A stretch of 26,840 nt of DNA from an uncultured Bacteroidota bacterium (GCA_903959115.1 CAJBVU010000231.1:1-26840), one strand, 5' to 3'. Positions 9,078-17,782 are shown, numbered from the stretch's first letter. A program made the numbers and translations. Notes: generated by a model not told the origin, from the letters alone.

Positions 9078-10832
9078 TTACTCAGCGATTTGTGTCTCGT
9101 ACAAGTGCGCATAATGACCACCTGCTGCCATCAATGAGGCATGGTTACCACGCTCTTTGACTTCGCCTTTTTCTAAGACCAGGATTTCATCGGCTTTTGC
9201 AATCGTGCTCAAACGGTGGGCAATTACAATGGCGGTGCGATTCTCTAACAAGCGATCGATGGCTTTCTGAATCAGCTGCTCAGTTTCTGTATCGATAGAG
9301 CTTGTAGCTTCATCCAATAAGATGATTCTTGGGTCAAAGGCTAGGGCTCTAATAAAACTAACCAACTGGCGTTGGCCCAAGGAAAGGGTCATTCCGCGCT
9401 CCATAACATTGTAATCAAATCCGCCAGGAAGTTTTTCAATGAATTCATAAGCGCCTATCGAACGCGCCGCATCAATCATTTTCTGAATGTCGATATCGTT
9501 GTTGTGCAATCGAATATTGTCTTTTACGCTGCCGCTAAATAGAAATACATCCTGCAGAACTAGCGCAATTTGCTGTCGTACAGATGTGATGTTCAACGAT
9601 TGAATATTGATATCGTCTAGTAAAATATCGCCCTTTTGTTGCTGATACAACTGGTTTACAAGGCTGGCAATGGTTGTTTTGCCCGAGCCGGTAGCACCCA
9701 CAATGGCCATCGTTTTTCCTTGGGGCAGGTGAAAGCTGACATCACGCAGGACCCATTCTTCTTTTTGATAGGCAAACCAAACGTGGTTGAATTTTACATC
9801 GCCGCTGAATTTTGGCGCTGCTACTTCGGTGGTTTGTTCGATGTTATCGACATCATCGATGAGTTTGAAAATACGATCCGCAGCAACGATGCCCATTTGA
9901 ATGTTGTTAAATCGATCGGCAATGGCGCGGATCGGTCTAAAAAACAAGTTGATGAACATGATAAAGGCGGTTAGTTCACCAAATTCGATGCTTCCGCGAA
10001 CGAGAGAACCGCTACCATACCAAACGATCAGCGCAAAGCTTACGGCAACTAAGACTTCAACGATGGGGAAGAAGATGGAATAGTAATATACGCTGCGAAT
10101 GTTGGCGTCACGGTGGGCCTGATTGATTTGGTCGAATCTGCGTTTTTCTTCCTTTTCGCGGTTAAAAAGCTGGACAATTTGCATCCCGGTGATACGTTCT
10201 TGGAGGAATGCATTTAATTTGGCGACCTGATTTCTAACGTCTTGAAAAGTGTCGCGAATGCCTTTTCGGAATCGGTTAGCGGCAAAAAGCAAGACAGGGA
10301 CAACGGTAAGGGTAATGAGCGTGAGTTTTACGTCCATATAGAACATACAACTCATAATTACGATAATTTGAATGAGGTCGCCTGCAATGGTAATAACGCC
10401 GGATGAGAATAAATCGGTGATGGTTTGTACATCGCTAATGGATCTGGTAACGGCAGTTCCAACTGGTGTTTTATCGTAAAATGATAATTTTAACCGGGTG
10501 AGGTGGTCGTATATGTACTGCCGTAACTTGAGGATGACAGATTGGGCGATGGATTCAGAAAGGTAGGAGTTTGCAAATCCGAGTAGGGCCTGAACGATGA
10601 GCCAAATGAGCAAAATTAGGGCCCATTTCTCCAGTAATTGGAACTGTTTGGGAATGATTACTTCGTCGATGACAATTTTGTAGAGGTAGGGTTGAAATGC
10701 TGTGATAACGCTCTGTACGATGGTTAAAATAACCGCGATTATCATCCAATGTCGTTGAAATTTGGCCAGGGCCAATATCCTTTTAAAAAGTACCCATTGT
10801 GAGGCGGTGGCCTCGGTTTTTTTGCTTGGCAT
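9078..10832 (-). CDS. ABC exporter, fused transmembrane and ATPase domains (MsbA/LmrA type)
   Basis: A 584-residue half-transporter. An N-terminal six-helix exporter domain (about residues 20-320) precedes an ATPase domain from about 345. Walker A is GATGSGKTT (379-387), the Q-loop glutamine is about Q427, the signature LSLGQRQ is 483-489 (LSLGQ in place of LSGGQ), Walker B is IILLDE with E508, and the H-loop histidine is H539. All catalytic residues are present, so it should act as a homo- or heterodimer in the inner membrane, exporting a lipid, drug or peptide. The substrate cannot be read from the sequence. It stands alone, convergent with rpoC and divergent from the deoxynucleoside kinase, with its own TAATTTTG promoter element 10 bp before the ATG. 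Confidence 0.93.
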   Translation of the reverse strand: MPSKKTEATASQWVLFKRILALAKFQRHWMIIAVILTIVQSVITAFQPYLYKIVIDEVIIPKQFQLLEKWALILLIWLIVQALLGFANSYLSESIAQSVILKLRQYIYDHLTRLKLSFYDKTPVGTAVTRSISDVQTITDLFSSGVITIAGDLIQIIVIMSCMFYMDVKLTLITLTVVPVLLFAANRFRKGIRDTFQDVRNQVAKLNAFLQERITGMQIVQLFNREKEEKRRFDQINQAHRDANIRSVYYYSIFFPIVEVLVAVSFALIVWYGSGSLVRGSIEFGELTAFIMFINLFFRPIRAIADRFNNIQMGIVAADRIFKLIDDVDNIEQTTEVAAPKFSGDVKFNHVWFAYQKEEWVLRDVSFHLPQGKTMAIVGATGSGKTTIASLVNQLYQQQKGDILLDDINIQSLNITSVRQQIALVLQDVFLFSGSVKDNIRLHNNDIDIQKMIDAARSIGAYEFIEKLPGGFDYNVMERGMTLSLGQRQLVSFIRALAFDPRIILLDEATSSIDTETEQLIQKAIDRLLENRTAIVIAHRLSTIAKADEILVLEKGEVKERGNHASLMAAGGHYAHLYETQIAE

Positions 10833-10842
10833 GAATTACTTG

Positions 10843-10850
10843 CAAAATTA
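10843..10850 (-). promoter_or_regulatory. Bacteroidota -7 element TAATTTTG for the ABC exporter
   Basis: On the minus strand TAATTTTG matches TAnnTTTG exactly and ends 10 bp before the ATG at 10832. No clear TTTG -33 box is visible at the right spacing. The predicted 5' leader is only a few bases. Confidence 0.5.
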
Positions 10851-10932
10851 GGCCTAAACCCACGATTTTTAAGGAAAAGTTACAGGAATTATGGTCTAAA
10901 TTGGATTGTGTAAAACTTTTGTTTTGCAATGA

Positions 10933-10965
10933 TTTGTAAGGGGGTGCAAGACCTTCGTATTATTG
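10933..10965 (+). promoter_or_regulatory. Putative promoter of the deoxynucleoside kinase operon
   Basis: TTTG at 10933-10936, a 21-bp spacer, then TATTATTG at 10958-10965 (7 of 8 matches to TAnnTTTG). The ATG follows after four bases (CAGT), so the expected start of transcription falls on or next to the start codon, implying a leaderless mRNA. Confidence 0.55.
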
Positions 10966-10969
10966 CAGT

Positions 10970-11587
10970 ATGGCTAAGCACATTGCGGTTGCAGGTAACA
11001 TCGGCGCGGGTAAAACCACACTCACCAATTTGCTCTCAAAACATTATGGTTGGGAGGTTCAATTGGAGGATATGGATGACAATCCGTACATCTCTGATTT
11101 TTACGAAGACATGCAACGTTGGAGTTTCAACTTGCAGGTATATTTTCTAACTACGCGTTGGAAGGATATTCAGAAGATTCGTGGGGGTAAGCAGACTGTG
11201 ATTCAGGACAGGACCATTTATGAGGATGCTTACATTTTTGCGCCCAATTTACATGCGATGGGTTTGATGAGCACCAGAGATTTTGAAAACTACAAGCAAT
11301 TGTTTGATGCCATTAGCAATCAGATTGAAACACCGGATTTGTTGATTTACCTACGGGCCGGAATTCCGAAGTTGGTTCATCAGATTCAAATGCGTGGCAG
11401 GGATTATGAAGATGCCATCCGTTTGGATTACCTCAAACGTTTAAATGAGCGCTACGAAGCTTGGATTGCAAATTATACAGGTAAACTATTGATTTTTAAT
11501 GTCGACGATATGGATTTCCAAGAGAATCCGGAACACGCCGCTGAAATCATCCAAAAAGTAGAAAGCACACTGAACGGTTTGTTCTAA
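10970..11587 (+). CDS. Deoxynucleoside kinase
   Basis: A 205-residue kinase of the dNK/dGK/dCK family. The P-loop is GNIGAGKTT (residues 9-17). The DRT motif (80-82, equivalent to the ERS/DRS motif that contacts substrate and Mg) lies in QDRTIYEDAYIFA, and the arginine lid is RGRDYED (142-148). It phosphorylates deoxynucleosides to monophosphates in the cytosol (purine or pyrimidine preference not resolvable) and so feeds dNTP salvage. It is the first gene of a packed six-gene unit; its TAA overlaps the next ATG by one base (TAATG). Start choice: the ATG directly precedes the P-loop and sits 4 bp behind a good -7 box, so no upstream extension is likely. Confidence 0.9.
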   Translation: MAKHIAVAGNIGAGKTTLTNLLSKHYGWEVQLEDMDDNPYISDFYEDMQRWSFNLQVYFLTTRWKDIQKIRGGKQTVIQDRTIYEDAYIFAPNLHAMGLMSTRDFENYKQLFDAISNQIETPDLLIYLRAGIPKLVHQIQMRGRDYEDAIRLDYLKRLNERYEAWIANYTGKLLIFNVDDMDFQENPEHAAEIIQKVESTLNGLF

Positions 11588-13692
11588 TGCATTTTCAACA
11601 GCCAAATATGCTTTGGGGATTGCTTTTGCTGGCAATTCCGCTGTTGATTCACCTTTTTCAATTTCACAGAACCCAAACGATTTACTTCCCAGGTGTCTTT
11701 CGCTTAATTCAGCGATTGCAACACGCTAGGCAGCAAAAGAAGGTTCAGCATTGGGTTGTTTTGCTCACTCGTATGTTGGCAATTACCTGTTTGGTGTTTG
11801 CCTTTGCAATGCCAAGTTGTAGCTCATCCACGCGCAATAAAGAATACAGTCATGTGGTTGTGCTTTTCGATAACTCTTATTCTATGGGCACCAAAAATGC
11901 GGATGGCGTGATCATCGAGCAAGCTAAGTCCCAAGCCAGAACTATGTTATTGGGATTGGCACAGGAGGCACAGGTGAGATTGTTTACCCAAGATCCGTTT
12001 ACCAACACCGGCTGGATGTCACCCGCCCAAGCTTTGTCCCTTATCGATACGATTCCTCTTTGTCCGCAACAGCGAAAATGGTCTGATTGGACGGCTCAAG
12101 TGGATGAATTGCTCCGAGAGGGTGGGATTTCTTCCCTAAAAGTGATGGCCTTTGGGGATGGTCAGCTGTCGGCATTGGCCGCTAAACCCCAATTGTTATC
12201 CGCGCCCAATGTAGATTGGGAGTATGTTTTATATCCTTTGGATCCATCACAAGTGGGTGGTAACGTGGCAATAGATACTGTTTGGTACGAGAGTGTTTGG
12301 CAAAATGCCGATGCGGGATCTAATGTGTTGCTGAAAGCTAGGATTCGGAATTATGCAGAAACATCCAAGGAGACATCGCTAAGAATGGTGGGTGGAAAAA
12401 AGACCATGCACGTGAAGTCGTTGAAGTTGGAGGCCCAAGGAATCGCGGAAGTGGAATTCCCCGTGTCGGTAGTCGAACTATCAAAGGCCAGTTCGCTGCA
12501 GTTGGATGAAGATGGGTTTGGGTATGATAATCTGAAGTATTTGCATCCTATCAAACAGGGTCAGACGGTAGTGGGTGTTTTGGGTGCGGACGATGCGGTT
12601 TCTGCGATGTTTGCGTCACAACCATTGCTAAAAAAAGTAGAATTTGCACGGGCTGATTTATTGGCGAGCGACAAAGGTGTTTTGAGTTCAGCTCATGCCA
12701 TTGTTTTGATAAATGATGGGGTTTATTCGGGTCAAGAGCTGGTTGCGCTGAGAGATTTTGTGGCTTCCGGCAAGGTGGTTTTGCAATTCTTTGTAGATCC
12801 GATCGGACGAAAGAGTTTTAATATGGGCTTTGGGGAATTGCGCGGTGAGTGGTTGGGTGGTCAGGCGGGGAAAGGTGGTGCTTTGGGTAGAAGAGGGGCA
12901 AGTGGCGTTGGTGATTTACAGGTTGATCGATTGGCGGTAGCGGGTTTTCAGCATCCCATATTTCAGAAGGCGTTTGGTGAATCGATATCGGAAAAAACTG
13001 AGATGCCTGGGGTGGGTGGCCATTTGAAATTGGAATCGGCATTGGATTTTGAAACAGTATTGCAATTAGAAAGTGGTGATCCGATTTTGTTGAAAAGAGT
13101 TCAAGGCGCGGGTAGTTATTGGGTTTGGCTGAGTGATTTGCGCAGTGGAAGTCAATCTTTGAAGTCTTCGGCTTGGTTCTTGCCCATTTTTACACAGGTT
13201 CTAGCTTCTTCTGCGGTGGTTGAGCAGCCTTTATATGGAGAGTTGTTCAGCGGTAATCTGTTGCCATTGCCTAGCAATGTGCAAGTAGATGAGCGCGCAG
13301 CTTCGCTGCGCGGGAAATCAGGAAACATCGTAGTTGATTTGCAGGCGAATTCTAGCCAACATACTTCTATGTATGTTGGGTCTCAGCCCCAATATTCTGG
13401 GTATTTTTGGTTGGTTGGCAGCGGCGGGAAGGATAGCGTAGAAATTGCATTGAATTTGGGCCGACAAGAATCGGATTTGCGGAGTTTTGAGGATTGGAAA
13501 TCGATGTCGGTGCCTGGCGGAAATGCTTTAACCTTGTCCAAAGGTGATGGAATCGCACCGATTATGCACAATGCTCCATTAAACACCTCTTGGCGCTTGT
13601 TTATATGGGGGGCTGCGTTTTTCTTCGCAGTAGAAGTTGTTATCATATTATTAAGAGATAAAATAATTCCATCTGAATCTGTAAAATCATGA
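11587..13692 (+). CDS. BatA-like membrane protein with vWA-type domain
   Basis: A 701-residue protein. Residues 1-75 form the BatA-type N-terminal double-transmembrane region (MLWGLLLLAIPLLIHLFQFHRTQ and a second helix near 56-76) with the characteristic FPGVFRLIQRLQ segment between them. A vWA-like domain follows, with the metal-binding DxSxS motif DNSYS at 95-99. A long, poorly conserved middle part is followed by a single C-terminal helix (about 670-690). Homologues are common in Bacteroidota, some in Bat/aerotolerance loci; the biochemical role is unknown. It lacks the rest of a bat operon (MoxR ATPase, DUF58, other Bat genes) and instead sits between the kinase and the dihydroorotase homologue, overlapping both (TAATG; ATGA). 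Three strong hairpins lie in its 3' part. Confidence 0.82.
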   Translation: MHFQQPNMLWGLLLLAIPLLIHLFQFHRTQTIYFPGVFRLIQRLQHARQQKKVQHWVVLLTRMLAITCLVFAFAMPSCSSSTRNKEYSHVVVLFDNSYSMGTKNADGVIIEQAKSQARTMLLGLAQEAQVRLFTQDPFTNTGWMSPAQALSLIDTIPLCPQQRKWSDWTAQVDELLREGGISSLKVMAFGDGQLSALAAKPQLLSAPNVDWEYVLYPLDPSQVGGNVAIDTVWYESVWQNADAGSNVLLKARIRNYAETSKETSLRMVGGKKTMHVKSLKLEAQGIAEVEFPVSVVELSKASSLQLDEDGFGYDNLKYLHPIKQGQTVVGVLGADDAVSAMFASQPLLKKVEFARADLLASDKGVLSSAHAIVLINDGVYSGQELVALRDFVASGKVVLQFFVDPIGRKSFNMGFGELRGEWLGGQAGKGGALGRRGASGVGDLQVDRLAVAGFQHPIFQKAFGESISEKTEMPGVGGHLKLESALDFETVLQLESGDPILLKRVQGAGSYWVWLSDLRSGSQSLKSSAWFLPIFTQVLASSAVVEQPLYGELFSGNLLPLPSNVQVDERAASLRGKSGNIVVDLQANSSQHTSMYVGSQPQYSGYFWLVGSGGKDSVEIALNLGRQESDLRSFEDWKSMSVPGGNALTLSKGDGIAPIMHNAPLNTSWRLFIWGAAFFFAVEVVIILLRDKIIPSESVKS
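13261..13379 (+). repeat. Cluster of three intragenic inverted repeats in the BatA-like gene
   Basis: Hairpin 1: TTGCCATTGC (13261-13270), loop CTA, GCAATG-T-GCAA (13274-13284), 10 bp with one bulged T. Hairpin 2: CGCGCAGC (13294-13301), loop TTC, GCTGCGCG (13305-13312), 8 bp perfect. Hairpin 3: CCAACATAC (13356-13364), loop TTCTAT, GTATGTTGG (13371-13379), 9 bp perfect. All are inside coding sequence with the frame intact. Confidence 0.75.
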
Positions 13693-14963
13693 GCCATACC
13701 GCATTACTTCAAAACGTTACTTTGTTTTCTCCGGGTCACCCGCTCCACAATCGAAGTGTGGAAATTGTGATTAAGGACGGTGTGATCTCGGCACTGGGTG
13801 AAGGACTTGGTTTGGCAGCTTCGGAGCTAATCGATGGTCAAGGTGCCTATGTTTCGATGGGCTGGTTGGATCCCTTTGGCGTTTGTCCCGATCCAGGAGA
13901 GCCTTGGAAGGAAACATTGTTGTCGTACAGTGAAGCAGCACAAAAAGGTGGATTTACGCAAGTAGCTGCGCTCTGTGGTAGCAATCCAAAGCCCGACAAC
14001 GAATCTGTAATCGCGCAGGTCAGTGGCATCGGAAAAGGGTTGCCCGCGGAAATACTTCCATTAGGGTATAGCAGTGTTGGGGGTGAAGGCAAAGAGATGG
14101 CGGAAATGTATGAAATGCATTTGTCTGGGGCGTTGGCTTTTACCGATGGAATTACAGGTAGTGCCTCTTTGGGTTTACGCACAAAATTGATGCAATATGC
14201 CCATTCATTGGGTTTGAATTATATTCACTTTCCCTATCAAAAGGCTTTGGCGCCGGATGGTAAGATTCATGAAGGCTTGGTGAATGCGAGTTTGGGTTTC
14301 AAGGGGATTCCATCGGTGAGTGAGACGGTTGAGCTTTTGGCGGATATTGAATTGGCGAAATATCTAAAAACGCCGTTGAGGGTGATGGGTGTGAGTTCTG
14401 CGGAAAGCGTAGATATCATTCGCAGGGCGAAAGCCGATGGCGTAGAAATTTATGCGGCGGTTCCGGTGTTGAACTTGATGTATACCGATGAGGCGATGTT
14501 GGATTTTGATGAAAATTTGAAAGTATTGCCACCCTTGCGCGCTGAATCAGATAGAAAGGCGTTGCTTTTGGGTCTTTTGGACGGGACACTTACCGCGGTA
14601 ATGTCGAACCACCATCCTGAAGATATCGAAAACAAAAAATTAGAGTTTGATTATGCCGCCTGGGGTGCCGCCACGTTAATGCAAACTTTTTCGCTCATGG
14701 CTGAAGCATTTCAATATGAAAGACCTGAGTTGTGGGTGCCTTTGTTGTTTCAGGGGAATCGACAATTTATGGGTGTTGCGGTGGAGGCTATGGGTGAAGG
14801 GACTGAGGCCAATTTGACTCTGTTTGCACTGGATGGTGAATACTGTTTGATGAACGAGCGCAATCCAAGCAAGGCCTACAATGTGCCAAGGAAAGCGGAT
14901 GTATTGAAAGGTCGCGTATTGGGAACCATCCGAAAAGGGTGTTATATGAAAAATCATGATTGA
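13689..14963 (+). CDS. Dihydroorotase homologue lacking the metal ligands (probable pseudoenzyme)
   Basis: A 424-residue amidohydrolase-fold protein with the overall dihydroorotase layout: an N-terminal composite beta domain with an I-DGQGAYVSMGWLDP lead-in, a TIM-barrel core, and a C-terminal GTEANLTLFALDGEY strand region. The metal-binding HxH of the DPHVHLREPG motif is replaced by DPFGVCPDPGEP (F63, V65), the HxxH near 231-234 by RVMG, and the catalytic DHAPH by NHHPE (307-311). Binuclear zinc catalysis is therefore unlikely. Ligand-less PyrC-like proteins are known, for example the PyrC' partner of aspartate transcarbamoylase in Pseudomonas, and this form also occurs in other Bacteroidota. 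A scaffolding or non-catalytic role is inference. It starts by ATGA overlap with the BatA-like gene and overlaps the next gene by 8 bp. Confidence 0.85.
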   Translation: MSHTALLQNVTLFSPGHPLHNRSVEIVIKDGVISALGEGLGLAASELIDGQGAYVSMGWLDPFGVCPDPGEPWKETLLSYSEAAQKGGFTQVAALCGSNPKPDNESVIAQVSGIGKGLPAEILPLGYSSVGGEGKEMAEMYEMHLSGALAFTDGITGSASLGLRTKLMQYAHSLGLNYIHFPYQKALAPDGKIHEGLVNASLGFKGIPSVSETVELLADIELAKYLKTPLRVMGVSSAESVDIIRRAKADGVEIYAAVPVLNLMYTDEAMLDFDENLKVLPPLRAESDRKALLLGLLDGTLTAVMSNHHPEDIENKKLEFDYAAWGAATLMQTFSLMAEAFQYERPELWVPLLFQGNRQFMGVAVEAMGEGTEANLTLFALDGEYCLMNERNPSKAYNVPRKADVLKGRVLGTIRKGCYMKNHD

Positions 14964-15534
14964 TAGGATAAAGTTATTATTGAATCGCGCTTCGGTGTTC
15001 CACGGCTTGTTGGCTGGGGTGTTTATTTTTGTCGCCAAAGTCATCGTATATCTTACCCAACATTGGGAATATCGATTTTTGCCCGCATTCACAGTCCTCT
15101 CATTTCTGATTATTCTATCTGCCATGATTATGGGTGGTTTGGGCGATCGAAAGCAATTGGAAGGCACTCATTATCACTATAAACAGGCACTGAGTAGTTG
15201 TTTTCGCGCGGTGTTTTTTGCCGTGTTGGTCGGTAGCTTCGCTGATTACGTGCTTTATAGTTTGGTTGATGTGACCTTGGTTGAGCAGACCAAAGGGATT
15301 CTGATTGGGCAGTTGCAAGATGGGTTGGGGCAGATGAAGTTTATGAGCAACGACGATTTTGATAAGTTGGTGAAAGAAATTAGGGCGGCGCAAATGGGAA
15401 CCCTTTGGAGTTATATTTCCGGCCTTCCTGGTTTGGTGCTGGCCAATATGTTTTTTGGTTTGATGGTTGCCCGATTCCTACGAGTGAAAAAAGACGCCGA
15501 TTGGCTGTCTGAGGATGGGAGTCATATGGGCTAA
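14956..15534 (+). CDS. Four-TM membrane protein, DUF4199-like
   Basis: A 192-residue inner-membrane protein with predicted helices at about 14-34, 41-61, 84-106 and 151-175 and a short charged C-terminus (RVKKDADWLSEDG). The hydrophobic pattern, a soluble loop of about 45 residues between helices 3 and 4, and its place after a dihydroorotase homologue fit DUF4199 proteins of Bacteroidota, which have no known function; the family call is from memory of the pattern. Its ATG lies 8 bp inside the preceding gene, which suggests translational coupling. Confidence 0.65.
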   Translation: MIDRIKLLLNRASVFHGLLAGVFIFVAKVIVYLTQHWEYRFLPAFTVLSFLIILSAMIMGGLGDRKQLEGTHYHYKQALSSCFRAVFFAVLVGSFADYVLYSLVDVTLVEQTKGILIGQLQDGLGQMKFMSNDDFDKLVKEIRAAQMGTLWSYISGLPGLVLANMFFGLMVARFLRVKKDADWLSEDGSHMG

Positions 15535-15568
15535 TCGCTTCCCGAATTATTGTTAAAACCGGTTATCT

Positions 15569-16372
15569 ATGATCAAATCAATTACTTCCGCGCAGAATCA
15601 ATGGGTGAAAGACGTTTTGTCACTGCAGGAAAAGGCCAAGAATCGCAGGATTGCCGGTCAATTTACCGTTGAAGGCATTAATGAGATTCGTCTGGCCATG
15701 AAATCGGGGCTCGTGGTTAAGCAGTTGGCAATCAATCCCGATAAAATGTCGTGGAAGGAATTGAATTCGCTATTGAATCTCGGAAAAGACATAGAAGTTT
15801 CCTGGATGATCGAAGTCCTCGGCTCGGCATGGTCTAAGGTGGTTGTTCGGGAAAGCGGACAAAATGCACTGGCGATATTTGAAATGCCTTCGGCTCCTGT
15901 GGAGTGGATACCCAAGCCGGGCGGACTTTATTTGTTGGTTGAGTCGGTTGAAAAGCCGGGTAATTTGGGCGCTTTGCTTCGTTCTGCCGATGCCACTGCT
16001 GCCGATGGGGTTGTGATATGCGACGAACGCATCGATGCGTATCATCCACAAGTGATTCGCAATAGCGTTGGGACAGTATTTACAGTTCCATTGTTCGTAT
16101 TGTCGGTTCAAAAAGCATGGGACATCATCGAATCAAACAAAGTTCAGCTGTATACCACCTTTATGGAGAATTCCAAAAGTGTTTGGGATATGGATCTTAC
16201 GCAAACAACGGCCATGTTGGTGGGTACTGAGAGTGAAGGCGTTTCCGATTATTGGCGAGATAAGGGCATGAATATTAATATTCCCATGTTTGGGATGGTG
16301 GATAGTTTAAATGTTTCTGTGGCGGCGTCTTTGATGTTGTATGAGGCGAAACGACAAAGAGCCAATAAATAA
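15569..16372 (+). CDS. SpoU/TrmH-family RNA 2'-O-methyltransferase
   Basis: A 267-residue SPOUT methyltransferase. An N-terminal substrate-binding domain (about 1-105, with the FTVEGINEIRLAMKSG helix) precedes the knotted catalytic domain. Motif 1 is EKPGNLGALLRSADA with N132 and the catalytic R138. Motif 2 is LVGTESEGV (217-225). Motif 3 is IPMFGMVDSLNVSVAASLML (238-257), which forms the SAM-binding knot. It probably methylates a ribose in rRNA or tRNA (RlmB/TsnR-like); the exact target cannot be assigned. It starts 34 bp after the DUF4199-like gene, and an 8-bp palindrome AACCGGTT (15557-15564) lies in that gap. The stop is 7 bp before the next start. Confidence 0.9.
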   Translation: MIKSITSAQNQWVKDVLSLQEKAKNRRIAGQFTVEGINEIRLAMKSGLVVKQLAINPDKMSWKELNSLLNLGKDIEVSWMIEVLGSAWSKVVVRESGQNALAIFEMPSAPVEWIPKPGGLYLLVESVEKPGNLGALLRSADATAADGVVICDERIDAYHPQVIRNSVGTVFTVPLFVLSVQKAWDIIESNKVQLYTTFMENSKSVWDMDLTQTTAMLVGTESEGVSDYWRDKGMNINIPMFGMVDSLNVSVAASLMLYEAKRQRANK

Positions 16373-16379
16373 TCATCTG

Positions 16380-17777
16380 ATGAAGCAAATTGGAATACTG
16401 GGGGCTGGCCGAAGTGCGGGGTATTTGGTAGAATATTTGGGTCAATATTGCGCGCGCGTAGGCAGAGAGCTCTATGTTTATGATTTAGATTTTCATCGAT
16501 TACAGCATTCGTTTACAGTGAACGATAAAACGCATCTTGTAGTTGCTGATTTGTCGGACCCACAAGTGGTATCGGATATTCTTGTGAATTTGGATGTGGT
16601 GGTGAGCGTTTTGCCTCCCCCAATGCATTTGCCTGTCGCCAATTTGTGCCTAGAGCATGGATGTCATCTTTTTACCGCCAGTTATACCTCGGATGGGATG
16701 TTGGCTTTGGATGCGCAAGCGAAGGAAAAGGGTTTGCTATTCATGAATGAATTGGGCTTGGATCCGGGAATTGATCATTTGTCGGCCAGTAAGTTATTCG
16801 ATCACGCCAAGTCTTTGGGTTTGGAGGTTGTGACGTTTGAGAGTCATTGCGGGGGTCTGGTTGATGAAGCCTGCTGCGAAAATAATCCTTGGAAATACAA
16901 GTTTACTTGGAATCCCACCAACGTGGTTTTGGCAGGCCAAGGCGGTTCTAGTATTTGGAAAGAGGAGGGCGAAGTGATGCAGTTGGATGGTCATTTGATT
17001 TTTGCAAATGCTAGAGAAATAACAGTGCCGGGGATTGGGGTGTTTGATGTTTATGCGAATCGAAATAGCATGACATATGAGAAATTGTATGGGCTAAACA
17101 AGGCGAGGACATTGTTGCGCGGGACATTGCGACGTAGGTATTTTTGCGCAGCGTGGGATGTTCTGGTGGTGCAAGGATTTACAGATTCTAAAGTCGTTTT
17201 GTTTGATGAAATTGATTTGGTAAATGCTAGGGATTCGGAGACTACTAATCAGGTGATTGGTACAAATGAATCGCTCAGAAGGACGGCGGAAATGTGGTTT
17301 ACCAAAATCACAGGTTTTGTGAATACTGATTTGTGGATTGAATCGCTTGTGGATGCGGGGGTTGATTTGGTGAATATTGAGGGTCATTTGCGATTTTTGC
17401 AATTGGAAGTGGGCTGTGAGAATTTGGTTGTTGTGGGTAAAACATCAGCGCAAATCTTGGAGCAAATATTATTGGATCGATGGGCTTTGGAAGCCAACCA
17501 CCGCGATGAGGTTGTGATGGTTCATAAGTTGGGTGTACAGGATTCTTCGAGCGATGAAAAGCATTGGTATTCTGTGTTGAAAGTGATGGGTGAGGGCGGT
17601 GACAGAACGGCCATGGCGAAAACGGTGGGATTGCCTTTGGCCATGGGTGTGGAAACATTTTTGGAAGAGGAACATGCCGATCGTGGAGTGTGTTTGCCAT
17701 TTGATAAGTCATGGTACGCACCGATTTTGGAAAAGCTTGAACGTCAAGGAATTGTCTTTGATGAACACTTGATTTAA
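16380..17777 (+). CDS. Saccharopine dehydrogenase family oxidoreductase
   Basis: A 465-residue protein from the ATG at 16380, which gives MKQIGILGAGRSAGYL with the dinucleotide-binding GxGxxG at the N-terminus. A longer reading from 16341 would overlap the methyltransferase gene and adds unconserved residues, so I reject it. The Rossmann domain (about 1-120) contains VVVSVLPPPMHLPVANLCLEHG. The saccharopine dehydrogenase C-terminal domain follows, with the conserved MNELGLDPGIDHLSA segment and CGGLVDEACCENNPWKYKFTW stretch. It probably interconverts saccharopine and an amino acid/semialdehyde in lysine metabolism, but the family also includes enzymes of other specificity. It is the last gene of the unit that begins with the deoxynucleoside kinase. 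Confidence 0.88.
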   Translation: MKQIGILGAGRSAGYLVEYLGQYCARVGRELYVYDLDFHRLQHSFTVNDKTHLVVADLSDPQVVSDILVNLDVVVSVLPPPMHLPVANLCLEHGCHLFTASYTSDGMLALDAQAKEKGLLFMNELGLDPGIDHLSASKLFDHAKSLGLEVVTFESHCGGLVDEACCENNPWKYKFTWNPTNVVLAGQGGSSIWKEEGEVMQLDGHLIFANAREITVPGIGVFDVYANRNSMTYEKLYGLNKARTLLRGTLRRRYFCAAWDVLVVQGFTDSKVVLFDEIDLVNARDSETTNQVIGTNESLRRTAEMWFTKITGFVNTDLWIESLVDAGVDLVNIEGHLRFLQLEVGCENLVVVGKTSAQILEQILLDRWALEANHRDEVVMVHKLGVQDSSSDEKHWYSVLKVMGEGGDRTAMAKTVGLPLAMGVETFLEEEHADRGVCLPFDKSWYAPILEKLERQGIVFDEHLI

Positions 17778-17782
17778 AGCAA

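Noticed and set aside
9636..10083. Plus-strand ORFs opposite the ABC exporter
   Set aside because: They are shadows of a gene with all ABC motifs intact on the minus strand.
15557..15564. Palindrome AACCGGTT before the RNA methyltransferase gene
   Set aside because: Only 8 bp, not extendable, and short palindromes like this are common; no regulator can be named.
16341..16379. Extension of the saccharopine dehydrogenase start to 16341
   Set aside because: It would overlap the methyltransferase gene by 32 bp; the ATG at 16380 begins directly at the Rossmann strand.
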